Source: Streptomyces olivaceus (GTDB taxonomy: Bacteria; Actinomycetota; Actinomycetes; Streptomycetales; Streptomycetaceae). Taken from it: a DNA stretch of 64,000 bases. Every line of letters begins with the position of its first letter. The stretch's first letter is position 1. The translations under genes and the position numbers were made by a program. Positions 17,326 to 26,301 of the stretch are shown piece after piece. The notes beneath the pieces are model-generated. The model did not search any database and was not told the origin of the DNA. It saw only the letters and a program-made list of their open reading frames with translations. The stretch spans positions 304,323 through 368,322 of the forward strand of contig NZ_JOFH01000004.1 in the NCBI RefSeq assembly GCF_000721235.1, read 5' to 3'.

Positions 17326-19374
17326 ATGATCTCCACCCTCCTGTCCCGCCTGCACCACGGACCGGACGGCGCGCCGACCCACCGCCTCGCCTACGGCGCC
17401 GACTACAACCCCGAGCAGTGGCCCCGGGAGGTGTGGGAGGAGGACGTACGGCTGATGCGCGAGGCGGGTGTCAACATCGTGTCGCTCGGCATCTTCTCCT
17501 GGGCCCGCCTCCAGCCCGGCCCCGACACCTGGGACTTCGCCTGGCTCGACGAGGTGATGGACCTGCTGCACGCGCACGGGGTCGGCGTCGACCTGGCCAC
17601 CGCCACCGCCTCGCCGCCGCCCTGGCTGACCACCGCGCACCCCGAGATCCTCCCGGTCACCGACCGGGGCGAGACCCTGTGGCCGGGCGCCCGCCAGCAC
17701 TGGCGCCCCACCTCCCCCGTCTTCCGCGAGCACGCCCTGCGCCTGGTCCGGGAGCTGGCCGCCCGCTACGCGGGTCACCCCGCCCTGGTCGCCTGGCACG
17801 TCAACAACGAGCTGGGCTGCCACAACGTCTACGACTACTCCGACGACGCGGCCCGCGCCTTCCGCGACTGGCTGCGCTCCCGCTACGGCACGACGGACGC
17901 CCTCAACCACGCCTGGGGCACGGCGTTCTGGTCGCAGCGCTACAGCGACTGGGAGCAGGTCCTGCCGCCCCGGCTGGCCGCCTCCCACCCGAACCCGACC
18001 CAGCAGCTGGACTTCAAGCGCTTCTCCTCGGACGCGCTCAAGGACCACCTGCTGGCGGAGCGCGGGATCCTGCGCGAGCTGACGCCCGGAGTGCCCGTCA
18101 CCACCAACTTCATGGTGATGCCGGGCACCAAGGGCATGAACTACGCGGACTGGGCCGGCGAGGTCGACTTCGTCGCCAACGACCACTACGTGGTGCCCGG
18201 TCCCCGGGACCGCGACGAGCTGTCCTTCTCGGCGAACCTGACCAGCGGCATCGCGGGCGGCCGGCCCTGGTTCCTGATGGAGCACTCCACCAGCGCGGTG
18301 AACTGGCAGCCCGTCAACCGGGCCAAGCGCCCCGGGGAGCTGGCCCGGGACTCGCTGACCCACGTCGCCCACGGCGCCGACGCGGTCTGCTTCTTCCAGT
18401 GGCGCCAGTCGGTGGCCGGTGCCGAGAAGTACCACTCGGCGATGGTCCCGCACGCCGGCCCCGACAGCGACGTCTTCCGCGCGGTCACCGCCCTCGGCGA
18501 CACCCTGAAGACGCTCGCGCCGGTCGCCGGGAGCGAACGGGAGCCCGCCGAGGTCGGCATCCTCTTCGACTGGGAGTCGTGGTGGGCGAGCGAGCAGGAC
18601 TCGCACCCCACCTCCCTGCTCGACTACCACCGGGAGGCGCTCGACTGGTACTCGGCGCTGCTCTCCCTCGGCATCCGCGCCGACGTCGTCCCCACCGGCG
18701 CCGGCCTGAGCCGCCACCGCGTGCTGATCGCGCCCGTGCTGCACATGGTCCCGGCCGCGCTGGCCAAGGACCTCACCCGGTACGCCGAGCAGGGCGGGCA
18801 CCTGGTCACCACGTACTTCTCCGGTGTCGTCGACGAGAACGACCACGTCTGGCTCGGCGGCCACCCGGGCGCGCTGCGCGAGCTGCTCGGCATCCGCGTG
18901 GAGGAGTTCGGTCCGCTGCCGGCCGGGCAGAGCGTGGAACTGGACGGCGCGGGCGCGGGCACGCTGTGGACGGACCAGATCGAGGTGACCGGGGAGCGGA
19001 CCGAGGTCCTCGCCCGCTACCGCACCGGCATCCACGCGGGCAGGCCGGCGGTCACCCGGCGTTCCACCGACGGCGGCTCGGCCTCCTACGTCTCCACCCG
19101 GCTCGGCGCGGACGGGCTCGCCGCGCTGCTGCCGCGGCTGCTGGAGCCGGCCGGCGTGAGCAGCGAGCTGCCCGCCGCGGTGCGCGGGTCGGTGGAGGCC
19201 ACCGTGCGCCGCGGCCCCGGCGGACGGTTCCTGTTCCTGGTCAACCGGACCGACGAGACCGTGACGGTCCCCGGCGTCGCGGGCGAGGTCCTGCTGGGCG
19301 ACGGCAGCGGCGACGGCGACGAGGTGGTGCTGGCCCCCCGGGCCGTCGCCGTCCTGCGCACTCCGGGCGACTGA
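17326..19374 (+). CDS. GH42 beta-galactosidase
   Basis: A 682-residue family 42 glycoside hydrolase. The N-terminal TIM barrel begins LAYGADYNPEQWPREVWEED. The acid/base Glu162 is in WHVNNELG and the predicted nucleophile Glu319 is in FLMEHSTSAVNWQP. A trimerisation domain (about 390-610) and a small C-terminal beta domain follow. There is no signal peptide, so it acts in the cytoplasm on galactosides delivered by the upstream importer. It is last in the operon, 28 bp after the binding protein, and is followed by a hairpin terminator. Confidence 0.93.
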   Translation: MISTLLSRLHHGPDGAPTHRLAYGADYNPEQWPREVWEEDVRLMREAGVNIVSLGIFSWARLQPGPDTWDFAWLDEVMDLLHAHGVGVDLATATASPPPWLTTAHPEILPVTDRGETLWPGARQHWRPTSPVFREHALRLVRELAARYAGHPALVAWHVNNELGCHNVYDYSDDAARAFRDWLRSRYGTTDALNHAWGTAFWSQRYSDWEQVLPPRLAASHPNPTQQLDFKRFSSDALKDHLLAERGILRELTPGVPVTTNFMVMPGTKGMNYADWAGEVDFVANDHYVVPGPRDRDELSFSANLTSGIAGGRPWFLMEHSTSAVNWQPVNRAKRPGELARDSLTHVAHGADAVCFFQWRQSVAGAEKYHSAMVPHAGPDSDVFRAVTALGDTLKTLAPVAGSEREPAEVGILFDWESWWASEQDSHPTSLLDYHREALDWYSALLSLGIRADVVPTGAGLSRHRVLIAPVLHMVPAALAKDLTRYAEQGGHLVTTYFSGVVDENDHVWLGGHPGALRELLGIRVEEFGPLPAGQSVELDGAGAGTLWTDQIEVTGERTEVLARYRTGIHAGRPAVTRRSTDGGSASYVSTRLGADGLAALLPRLLEPAGVSSELPAAVRGSVEATVRRGPGGRFLFLVNRTDETVTVPGVAGEVLLGDGSGDGDEVVLAPRAVAVLRTPGD

Positions 19375-19378
19375 GCCG

Positions 19379-19421
19379 GACCGGCCCGCCGCGCCCCGCC
19401 CGCCCCGGCGGCGGGCCGGTC
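19379..19421 (+). terminator. Hairpin terminator after beta-galactosidase
   Basis: A perfect 14-bp GC-rich stem (19379-19392 with 19408-19421) and a 15-nt loop begin 4 bp after the beta-galactosidase stop codon. There is no T-run, which is usual in Streptomyces. Confidence 0.7.
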
Positions 19422-19531
19422 ACGGCGCTCCCGCAACTTCCGCGGCCTGCCCGGAACATGGCACAGTACGCAGGGCAGTACGATGATCGAAAACGCGGCG
19501 GAGCATCATCTCCCGGACCACGGAGCCTGCC

Positions 19532-20323
19532 ATGACGACGGACCACACCAAGCCTCCCCAGATCGACACCGGCCGCGCCCACCCGGCGCGGGTCTACGAC
19601 TGGCTGCTGGGGGGCAAGGACAACTACCCCGTCGACGAAGCGGTGGGCGAGACCCTGCCGCCGGAGGCCCGGGACGCGGCGCGGCAGAACCGCGCGTTCA
19701 TGAACCGCGCGGTGGCCCACCTCGCCGCGCAGGGTGTCGACCAGTTCCTGGACATCGGCACCGGCATCCCCACGGAACCCAACCTCCACCAGATCGTGCA
19801 GCGCACGGTGCCGGCCGCGCGGGTCGTCTACGCCGACAACGACCCGATCGTCCTGCGGCACGCGGAGGCCCTGCTGGTCAGCAGCCCCGAGGGGGCCACG
19901 GACTACATCCAGGCCGACGTCCGCGAGCCGGAGGAGATCGTGCGGCACGCCCGCGAGATCCTCGACTTCGACCGGCCGATCGCGCTGTCGCTGATCGCCC
20001 TGATGCACTTCATCCCGGACGACCAGAACGCCCACGGCATAGTGCGGGGACTGGTCGAGACCCTGCCCTCGGGCAGCCACCTGGTCCTCTCGCACGCCGC
20101 GATCGACATCTTCCCCGAGCTGGCCGAGCAGGTGATCGCCCAGTACGCCAAGGGCGGCATCCGCCTCGGATTCCGCACCCGCGCGGAGGTGGCCCGCTTC
20201 TTCGACGGCCTGGAGCTGGTGCCGCCCGGCCTGGTCACCGCGACCGAGTGGAGCGGCGCGGGCCAGGAGCCGCCGCAGCCCGAGGAGAGCGGGATCTACG
20301 CCGGCGTGGCGCGCATCCCCTGA
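19532..20323 (+). CDS. SAM-dependent methyltransferase (DUF574/Methyltransf_19 type)
   Basis: A 263-residue methyltransferase of a family abundant in Streptomyces. HPARVYDWLLGGKDNYPVDE is the diagnostic N-terminal motif. QFLDIGTGIPT is the SAM-binding motif I, and VVYADNDPIVLRHAEALL carries the acidic residue at the end of strand 2. Its substrate is unknown for the family. AGTACG occurs twice in the promoter region, as part of GCAGTACG-like direct repeats around 19464-19485. It is the next plus-strand gene after the beta-galactosidase but is separated from it by the terminator. Confidence 0.88.
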   Translation: MTTDHTKPPQIDTGRAHPARVYDWLLGGKDNYPVDEAVGETLPPEARDAARQNRAFMNRAVAHLAAQGVDQFLDIGTGIPTEPNLHQIVQRTVPAARVVYADNDPIVLRHAEALLVSSPEGATDYIQADVREPEEIVRHAREILDFDRPIALSLIALMHFIPDDQNAHGIVRGLVETLPSGSHLVLSHAAIDIFPELAEQVIAQYAKGGIRLGFRTRAEVARFFDGLELVPPGLVTATEWSGAGQEPPQPEESGIYAGVARIP

Positions 20324-20356
20324 CGGGCACGCGCGCCACGGCTCACCGGCCGCGGT

Positions 20357-20542
20357 TCAGCGGCGGCGCCCGCGTGCCGCCCAGCCGCTGCCGACCCCTG
20401 CGACGTGCAGGGCGAGCAGGGCGAGTCCGATGAGCATGACGTTGGTGGAGGTGAAGACGTCGTTGGTCGACACCTCCGCCGCGTTGATCAGCCAGGCGAT
20501 GAGGAACAGAACCGCCGCGACGATGGCGAGCACGGTGTACAC
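20357..20542 (-). CDS. Small two-helix membrane protein
   Basis: A 61-residue protein with two predicted transmembrane helices (TVLAIVAAVLFLIAWLINAA and VMLIGLALLALHVAG) and a basic C-terminus. Such small membrane proteins are widespread in Streptomyces without assigned function. The start is uncertain. GTG at 20540-20542 gives MYTVLAIV, but the ribosome-site-like GAAGGGG is better spaced for the GTG at 20531-20533. It lies between a methyltransferase and the divergent radical SAM gene. Confidence 0.65.
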   Translation of the reverse strand: MYTVLAIVAAVLFLIAWLINAAEVSTNDVFTSTNVMLIGLALLALHVAGVGSGWAARGRRR

Positions 20543-20700
20543 CCCTTCGGATCGGTGGCACCGGAGCGGTGCCGTGTCCCGCGTATGCCCCCGACGGGAG
20601 GCGTGACACGGCGGAGGGTGCCGCGCGCTTCGTACAGTGGAAGGGCCCGGGCCGCACCACCGCCGTCCGGCCCGTCCCGTGCCACCGCCCCGGAGCCCTC

Positions 20701-21915
20701 ATGCACGACCCGTCCACCGCGCCGGACGACGGTTCCGGCACGCTCTTCGGCCTGGACGCCCTGACGCCCGGCACGTCGGCTGCCGCCTCCGCCGGACCGC
20801 ACGGGCCCCCGCCCCCGAGCCCGCGGTCCGGTCCGTCCTTCCGGGACTCCGCAGCCGCCCGCCGGCTGCTCCCGGTCCGGGAGATCCTCGCCGAGCCCGC
20901 GGCGGCGGCCTCCCCGCGCGGGCGGCAGGTCCTCGCCCGGTTCCCCGACGCCCGGCTGACCGAGGTGGACTCCCACTGGAACATCCCCGGTCTGCACGGC
21001 AACGAGGGCAGGGTCGAGCGCTGGGTGCGGGTCAAGGGCGAGACGCTCGTCCTGGGCGAGAGGAAGACCCTGGCCACCCGCCCCAACGGCCGCTCCGCGG
21101 ACTGGATCGCGCCGGGCCCCTCCAACGGCTGCGCGATGGCCTGCGCCTACTGCTACGTGCCGCGCCGCAAGGGCTACGCCAACCCCGTCACCGTCTTCAC
21201 CAACATCGACCGGATCATCGCCCACCTGGGACGGCACATCACCCGGCTGGGACCGAAGACCGAGCCCAACCAGTGCGACCCCGAGGCCTGGGTGTACGAC
21301 GTCGGCGAGAACGGGGACTGCTCGGTGGACGCTCTGATCAGCGACAACACCGCCGACCTGGTGAGAGCCTTCGCCCGGTGGCCGACGGCCAAGGCGTCCT
21401 TCGCGACCAAGTTCGTCAACCCCGACCTTCTGGCCCTCGATCCGCGCGGCCGGACCCGGATCCGCTTCTCGGTGATGCCGCCGGACGACTCCCGGCTGCT
21501 GGACGTGCGCACCTCACCGGTGGCCGAGCGCATCGCCGCGGCCGCCGACTTCCTGGACGCCGGGTACGAGGTGCACTTCAACCTCTCCCCCGTGGTGGTG
21601 CGGCCCGGCTGGGAGGAGGCGTGGGCGGAGCTGCTGCGCCACCTCGACGACGTCCTGCCGGACCGGGTCAAAGGGCAGGACGCCGCCGAGGTGATCATGC
21701 TGACCCACAACCAGGGGCTGCACGAGGTCAACCTGGGCTGGCACCCGCGCGCCGAGGAGGTGCTGTGGCGGCCGGAGCTCCAGGAGGCCAAGCGCTCGCA
21801 GAACGGCGCGCTGAACGTGCGCTACCGCGTCGGCGTCAAGTCCGCGGCGGTCGCCCGCCTCCAGGCCCTGATCTCCACGCACGCTCCCTGGCTGCGGGTG
21901 CGCTACGCCTTCTGA
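20701..21915 (+). CDS. Spore photoproduct lyase-like radical SAM protein
   Basis: A 404-residue radical SAM protein. The cluster motif CAMACAYC gives Cys144, Cys148 and Cys151 (C-x3-C-x2-C). Other family-like stretches are NGRSADWIAPGPSNG, ASFATKFVNPDLL, FSVMPPDD and HFNLSPVVVRPGWEEAW. It resembles the SplB-related proteins of actinobacteria, which may repair DNA photodamage. Repair activity in this branch is inferred, not shown. The first 60 residues are low-complexity. It converges with the siderophore importer genes, with 22 bp between the stops. Confidence 0.85.
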   Translation: MHDPSTAPDDGSGTLFGLDALTPGTSAAASAGPHGPPPPSPRSGPSFRDSAAARRLLPVREILAEPAAAASPRGRQVLARFPDARLTEVDSHWNIPGLHGNEGRVERWVRVKGETLVLGERKTLATRPNGRSADWIAPGPSNGCAMACAYCYVPRRKGYANPVTVFTNIDRIIAHLGRHITRLGPKTEPNQCDPEAWVYDVGENGDCSVDALISDNTADLVRAFARWPTAKASFATKFVNPDLLALDPRGRTRIRFSVMPPDDSRLLDVRTSPVAERIAAAADFLDAGYEVHFNLSPVVVRPGWEEAWAELLRHLDDVLPDRVKGQDAAEVIMLTHNQGLHEVNLGWHPRAEEVLWRPELQEAKRSQNGALNVRYRVGVKSAAVARLQALISTHAPWLRVRYAF

Positions 21916-21937
21916 GGGCGCTCGCGTCGAGCTCGCG

Positions 21938-23008
21938 TCACTTCAGCGCGTCGGCGAAGAGCGGTACCACCTTCTCGATGGCGTGGCCGATGGACAGGAC
22001 GGAGTTGGTGGCGAAGGCCTGGCTGATGTTCTCGTCGTCGAAGACGACGGAGTGGCCCTTCTTCACCGCGGGGAGCGTCTTGAACAGCGGGTCGGTGGAG
22101 ATCTTGTCCGCGGCGACGCCGATGGGCGACACGACGACCAGGTCGGCGTCGAGCATCTGCAGGTTCTCCTCGGAGACCTGGACGGAGAACCCGGAACCGG
22201 CCTCGGCGTCGACCTTCGGGTTGTTGCGGAAGCCGAGCTGCTGGGCGAAGTCGACCCGGTCGGTGCCCTTGACGTACGCGCCCCAGCCGGCGGAGGTGCG
22301 GGAGCCGATGGTGATCGTCCGGTCCTTGAACTCGGGGTGCGCCTCGGCGGCGGCGGTGAACTTCTTCTGCGTCTCCGCCACGAGCTGCTCGCCCTTGTCC
22401 GCGAGGCCGAGCGCCGTGGAGATCATTCCGGTCTGCTTCTTCCAACCGATCTTGTACTGGTCGCCGCCCTCCGGCACACCGACCGTCGGGGCGATCTTGC
22501 TGAGGGTGTCGTAGCGCGTCTGGTCGCCGCTGGACTTCACGTCCAGGATCAGGTCGGGCTTGAGCGCGGCGATCTTCTCGTACTCGGGCTCCAGGGTGCC
22601 GATCTTCTGGGGGCTCTCGTCGTAGAGGCCCTTGGCCCAGGGGCCGACGCCGTCGCCGCCGAAGTCGAGCCAGTCGCTCTGGCCGACCGGCTGCACGCCG
22701 AGGGCGAGAGCGGTCTCGGCGTCGCCCCAGCCGAGCGCGACGACCCGCTCGGGCCGCGACTCGACGGTGACGCTGCCGAACTTGGTGTCGATCTTCGCCG
22801 GGAAGGCGCCGGACGACTTCGATCCGGAGGCGTCGGACGCCTCGGACGCGGAGTCGTCACTGGAGGAGCCGGATCCGCAGGCGGCGAGGGCGCCGAGCAG
22901 CACGGCGAGCAGGGCGGCGGACCACAGCCGCCACAGGCTGCGGCCGGGGCGGACCGGTCGGCCCTGCCGTGCGGACCGGTGCGGGGGCATGGGCGTTCTC
23001 TTCGTCAT
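21938..23008 (-). CDS. Ferric-siderophore-binding lipoprotein (importer 1)
   Basis: A 356-residue iron-siderophore ABC binding protein. Basic N-terminus, hydrophobic segment and lipobox LGALAACG are followed by a serine-rich linker. The class III binding fold starts RVVALGWGDAETALALGVQPVG, and LKPDLILDVKSSGDQTRYDTLSKIAPTV is typical of FecB/FepB relatives. ATG at 23008 has GGAG upstream. It is the distal gene of a minus-strand set (permease, permease, ATPase, binding protein) that begins near an iron box at 26199, so it should be repressed when iron is sufficient. Confidence 0.92.
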   Translation of the reverse strand: MTKRTPMPPHRSARQGRPVRPGRSLWRLWSAALLAVLLGALAACGSGSSSDDSASEASDASGSKSSGAFPAKIDTKFGSVTVESRPERVVALGWGDAETALALGVQPVGQSDWLDFGGDGVGPWAKGLYDESPQKIGTLEPEYEKIAALKPDLILDVKSSGDQTRYDTLSKIAPTVGVPEGGDQYKIGWKKQTGMISTALGLADKGEQLVAETQKKFTAAAEAHPEFKDRTITIGSRTSAGWGAYVKGTDRVDFAQQLGFRNNPKVDAEAGSGFSVQVSEENLQMLDADLVVVSPIGVAADKISTDPLFKTLPAVKKGHSVVFDDENISQAFATNSVLSIGHAIEKVVPLFADALK

Positions 23009-23079
23009 CGGGGCTCCGGGGAGGTTCGTCGGGATCGAGGGATCGGGATCGGGGAATCGGGCACCGGGAGAGCGGGGGT

Positions 23080-23886
23080 TCACGGTGAGGTGATGTGGTG
23101 GCGGCCCAGGGGGACGACCATCGGGGTGCCGGACGCCGGGTCCGGGATCACCGTCGAGCGCAGCCCGAACACCTCGTCGACGAGGGACTCGGTCACGACG
23201 TCGGCGGGCGCCCCCTCGGCCACGATGCCGCCGTCCTTCATGGCGATCAGGTGATCGGCGTAGCGGCAGGCCAGGTTCAGGTCGTGCAGGACCACGGCGA
23301 GGGTGACACCGCGGTCCCGGTTGAGGTCGGTGAGCAGGTCCAGGACGTCCAGCTGGTGGCTGATGTCCAGGTAGGTGGTGGGCTCGTCGAGCAGGAGGAT
23401 GTCGGTCTCCTGGGCGAGGGCCATGGCGATCCACACGCGCTGGCGCTGGCCGCCCGAGAGTTCGTCCACGGAGCGGTCGGCGAGGTCGAGGACGTCGGTG
23501 GCGAGCATCGCCGCGGCGACGCCCTCGCTGTCGGCCGAGGTCCAGCGGCGGAACCAGCCCTGGTGCGGGTAGCGGCCCCGGCCGACGAGGTCGGCGACGG
23601 TGATCGCGTCGGGGGCGACCGGGGTCTGCGGCAGCATCCCGAGGGCGGTGGCGACCTGCTTGGTCGAGGTGGCGTGGATGTCCTTGCCGTCCAGGAGCAC
23701 GGTGCCGGCGGTCGGGGTCAGCAACCGTGCCATCGCGCGCAGCAGGGTGGACTTGCCGCAGGCGTTGGGGCCGACGACGACGGTCAGGCGTCCCGGCGGC
23801 AGGTCCACGTCGAGGCCGGAGATGATCTCGCGCTCGCCGTAACCGAGGCCGAGACCCCGCGTCTGCAGGGCGTGCTGGGCCGTCAC
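23080..23886 (-). CDS. Siderophore ABC transporter ATP-binding protein (importer 1)
   Basis: A 268-residue FecE/FhuC-type ATPase. Walker A is VVGPNACGKSTLL (about 37-49), the signature is ELSGGQRQRVWIAMAL and Walker B is ILLLDEPTTYLD, with a switch His in VVLHDLN. GTG at 23886 is the only sensible start. It follows the second permease after a 145-bp gap that contains an 18-bp tandem repeat. That spacing is unusual within a transport operon and may hold a secondary promoter. Confidence 0.93.
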   Translation of the reverse strand: MTAQHALQTRGLGLGYGEREIISGLDVDLPPGRLTVVVGPNACGKSTLLRAMARLLTPTAGTVLLDGKDIHATSTKQVATALGMLPQTPVAPDAITVADLVGRGRYPHQGWFRRWTSADSEGVAAAMLATDVLDLADRSVDELSGGQRQRVWIAMALAQETDILLLDEPTTYLDISHQLDVLDLLTDLNRDRGVTLAVVLHDLNLACRYADHLIAMKDGGIVAEGAPADVVTESLVDEVFGLRSTVIPDPASGTPMVVPLGRHHITSP

Positions 23887-23926
23887 CGTGCTCTCCTCGC
23901 TGTCGGTGGGATGGGTGCCGTGGTCC

Positions 23927-23980
23927 GGGTGGAACGCGCGGGTCGGGTGGCACGCGTGGGTCGGGTGGCACGCGTGGGTC
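23927..23980. repeat. 18-bp tandem repeat, three copies
   Basis: GGGTGGCACGCGTGGGTC occurs exactly twice (23945-23962 and 23963-23980), preceded by a variant copy with three changes (23927-23944). It separates the permease and ATPase genes of siderophore importer 1. Confidence 0.9.
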
Positions 23981-24031
23981 GGGCGGGTCGTACGGAACCC
24001 CGCCCGGGGTGCCGGCTGCGTACGCGCACGG

Positions 24032-25078
24032 TCAGCCGCCCCGTCCGGCGCGGCCCGCGCGGGCGAGCAGCCACAGCAGGTACGGGGCGCCGACCACGCT
24101 GGTCACCACGCCCACGGGCAGCTGGGTGTCCGGCAGCAGGTGCTGCGCGGCGAAGTCGGCGGCGCAGACGAGGGCGGCGCCGGTCAGTGCGGACGGGACG
24201 AGGGCCGCGCCCTGGCCGGGCAGCAGGCGGCGGGCGATCGGCGGGCTGACGAAGGCGACGAAGCCGATGGGCCCGGCCGCCGCCGTCGCCACCCCCACCA
24301 GCGCGGTGGCGCACGCCAGCAGGGCCAGCCGGCCGCGTTCGACGCGGGCGCCGAGGCCGCCGGCCGCCTCGTCGCCGAGTTGCAGCGCCGTCAGGCTGCG
24401 GGAAACGGCCAGGGTGAGCGGGACGAGGGCGGCGGCGCAGCCGAGCAGGGGCCAGAGCTGGTCCCAGGAGCGGCCGTTGAGACTGCCGGCCAGCCACACG
24501 AAGGCGTTCTGCGCCTCGGTGACCTCCGCGCGGGTCATCAGGTACGAGCGCAGACTGACCAGGCCGGCGGCGACGCCGATGCCGATGAGGACGAACCGGC
24601 CGCCGCTGACCCCGCCGCGCCAGGCCAGCAGGTAGATCGCGGCGCCGGCCGCGAGCGCGCCGGTCAGCGCGCCGCCGGAGAGGGCGAGGCCGCTGAGCCC
24701 GAAGGCCATGGAGGCGAGGACGGCTGCGGCACTCGCGCCGGCGCTGACGCCGATGATGTCGGGGCTGGCCAGGGGGTTGCGCAGCAGCGCCTGGAAGGCG
24801 GCGCCGGACAGTCCGAAGCAGAGGCCGACCACCAGGGCCAGCAGCGCGCGGGGCAGCCGCAGTTCGTGTACGACAAAGCGGCTGCCCGGGTCGCCGCCGC
24901 CGGTGAGGACGGCCCAGACGTCGGCGACCGGCACGTCAATGTCGCCGATGGTCAGGGAGGCGAGGAACGCGGCCAGCGCGACCAGGAGGAGGCAGGCGCA
25001 GACGAGCGCGAAGCGGATGCGGCGGGCGAGCCGGAGCCGTTCGACGCGGGCGGCGGCCTCGGCGGCGGGCGGGATCAC
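24032..25078 (-). CDS. Siderophore ABC transporter permease (importer 1, second)
   Basis: A 348-residue FecCD-family permease with about nine to ten predicted helices. Family landmarks are LRLPRALLALVVGLCFGLSG, QALLRNPLASPDIIGVSAGA and PIGFVAFVSPPIARRL. GTG at 25078 overlaps the stop of the first permease by GTGA, so the pair is coupled. Together they form the heterodimeric channel for the adjacent binding protein and ATPase. Confidence 0.92.
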   Translation of the reverse strand: MIPPAAEAAARVERLRLARRIRFALVCACLLLVALAAFLASLTIGDIDVPVADVWAVLTGGGDPGSRFVVHELRLPRALLALVVGLCFGLSGAAFQALLRNPLASPDIIGVSAGASAAAVLASMAFGLSGLALSGGALTGALAAGAAIYLLAWRGGVSGGRFVLIGIGVAAGLVSLRSYLMTRAEVTEAQNAFVWLAGSLNGRSWDQLWPLLGCAAALVPLTLAVSRSLTALQLGDEAAGGLGARVERGRLALLACATALVGVATAAAGPIGFVAFVSPPIARRLLPGQGAALVPSALTGAALVCAADFAAQHLLPDTQLPVGVVTSVVGAPYLLWLLARAGRAGRGG

Positions 25079-26115
25079 AGGGCGGCCTTTCCACGCCGGC
25101 GGACCAGGAGGATGAACGGCACGCAGCCCACGGCCGCGGTGACGACGCCGACCTGGACCTCGCCCGGGCGGGCCACGACCCGGCCGAGTACGTCGGCGAC
25201 CAGGAGCAGCACGGGCGCGAGCAGGGCGCTGTAGGGGAGGATCCAGCGGTGATCGGGGCCGGTGAACATGCGTACGGCGTGCGGGACGGCGAGGCCGACG
25301 AAGGCGATGGGCCCTGCCACGGCGGTGGCCGCTCCGCACAGCAGGACGGTGGCGGCGGCTCCGGCGAGGCGGGCGACGGCGACCCGCTGGCCGAGGGCGC
25401 GGGCGACGTCGTCCCCGAGGGCCAGCCCGTTGAGGCGGGGGCCGAGGCCGAGGGCGAGGACGGCCCCGGCGGCGACGAAGGGCAGCGCCTGGAGGAGGAC
25501 GTCCAGGTCCCGGCCGTTCAGGGCGCCGACCTGCCAGAACCTGAACTGGTCGTACGTGTGGCTGTCGGTGAGCAGCATGGTGTCGGTGACGGAGACCAGC
25601 AGCGCGGTGGCGGCGGCTCCGGCGAGGGCGAGTTTGACGGGCGTGGCGCCCTCGCGTCCGAAGCTGGCCACTCCGTAGACGAGGGCCGCGGCGAGGGCGG
25701 CTCCCAGGAAGCCGAACCAGATGTACTGCTCGGGCTCGGTGAGGGAGAGCACGCTCATGGCGAAAACGACGGCGACGGCGGCGCCCGAGTTGATGCCGAG
25801 CAGGCCGGGGTCGGCGAGCGGGTTGCGGGTGACGCCCTGCATCACGGTGCCGGCCAGGCCGAGGGCGACACCGGCCAGCAGACCGGCGAGGGTGCGCGGT
25901 ATCCGCACCTCGCGTACGACTAGCTGGCCGCGGACGGAGCGGTCGGGGTCGAACACGCCGTGCACGAGGTCGTGGAGGGAGACCTGGCCGGATCCCACGG
26001 CGAGGCTGAGGACGGTGGCCGCGAGCAGCAGTACGGCGAGCCCGCAGAGCCCCATGGTGAGGGTCCCGTGCCGGGGGGCGTGCCGCGGCGGCCGGGCAGG
26101 TCGGGCTGGGGGCAT
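25075..26115 (-). CDS. Siderophore ABC transporter permease (importer 1, first)
   Basis: A 346-residue FecCD-family permease. Landmarks are VRIPRTLAGLLAGVALGLAG, MQGVTRNPLADPGLLGINSGA and PIAFVGLAVPHAVRM. It is the promoter-proximal gene of importer 1. ATG at 26115 is preceded by AAGGAA, and the iron box lies 83 bp upstream. Expression is therefore expected under iron limitation through a DtxR/IdeR-type repressor (DmdR in Streptomyces). Confidence 0.92.
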   Translation of the reverse strand: MPPARPARPPRHAPRHGTLTMGLCGLAVLLLAATVLSLAVGSGQVSLHDLVHGVFDPDRSVRGQLVVREVRIPRTLAGLLAGVALGLAGTVMQGVTRNPLADPGLLGINSGAAVAVVFAMSVLSLTEPEQYIWFGFLGAALAAALVYGVASFGREGATPVKLALAGAAATALLVSVTDTMLLTDSHTYDQFRFWQVGALNGRDLDVLLQALPFVAAGAVLALGLGPRLNGLALGDDVARALGQRVAVARLAGAAATVLLCGAATAVAGPIAFVGLAVPHAVRMFTGPDHRWILPYSALLAPVLLLVADVLGRVVARPGEVQVGVVTAAVGCVPFILLVRRRGKAAL

Positions 26116-26198
26116 CGGCGGGTTCCTTGGGAGGGCACGGGGAACGGCCCGGAGGCACGGGGGCAGCACGAACTCACCGGAGCAGTCGCTTCCGGGTG

Positions 26199-26217
26199 TT
26201 AGGTAAGGGGAACCTAA
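26199..26217. promoter_or_regulatory. Iron box (DmdR/IdeR operator) 1
   Basis: TTAGGTAAGGGGAACCTAA is a 19-bp iron box, nearly matching the DtxR-family consensus of two TTAGG half-sites. The symmetry extends to TGTTAGGT...ACCTAACA, giving 8-bp perfect arms at 26197-26219. It lies between the minus-strand siderophore importer and the plus-strand FMN-binding protein and could control both. Confidence 0.92.
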
Positions 26218-26301
26218 CATCAGATAATGTTCTTTGTGCAACCATCGGCCGGGCGCACCCGCTTCCGGCCGGCACGGACACACGGATACGGGGAGCCGGC
26301 C

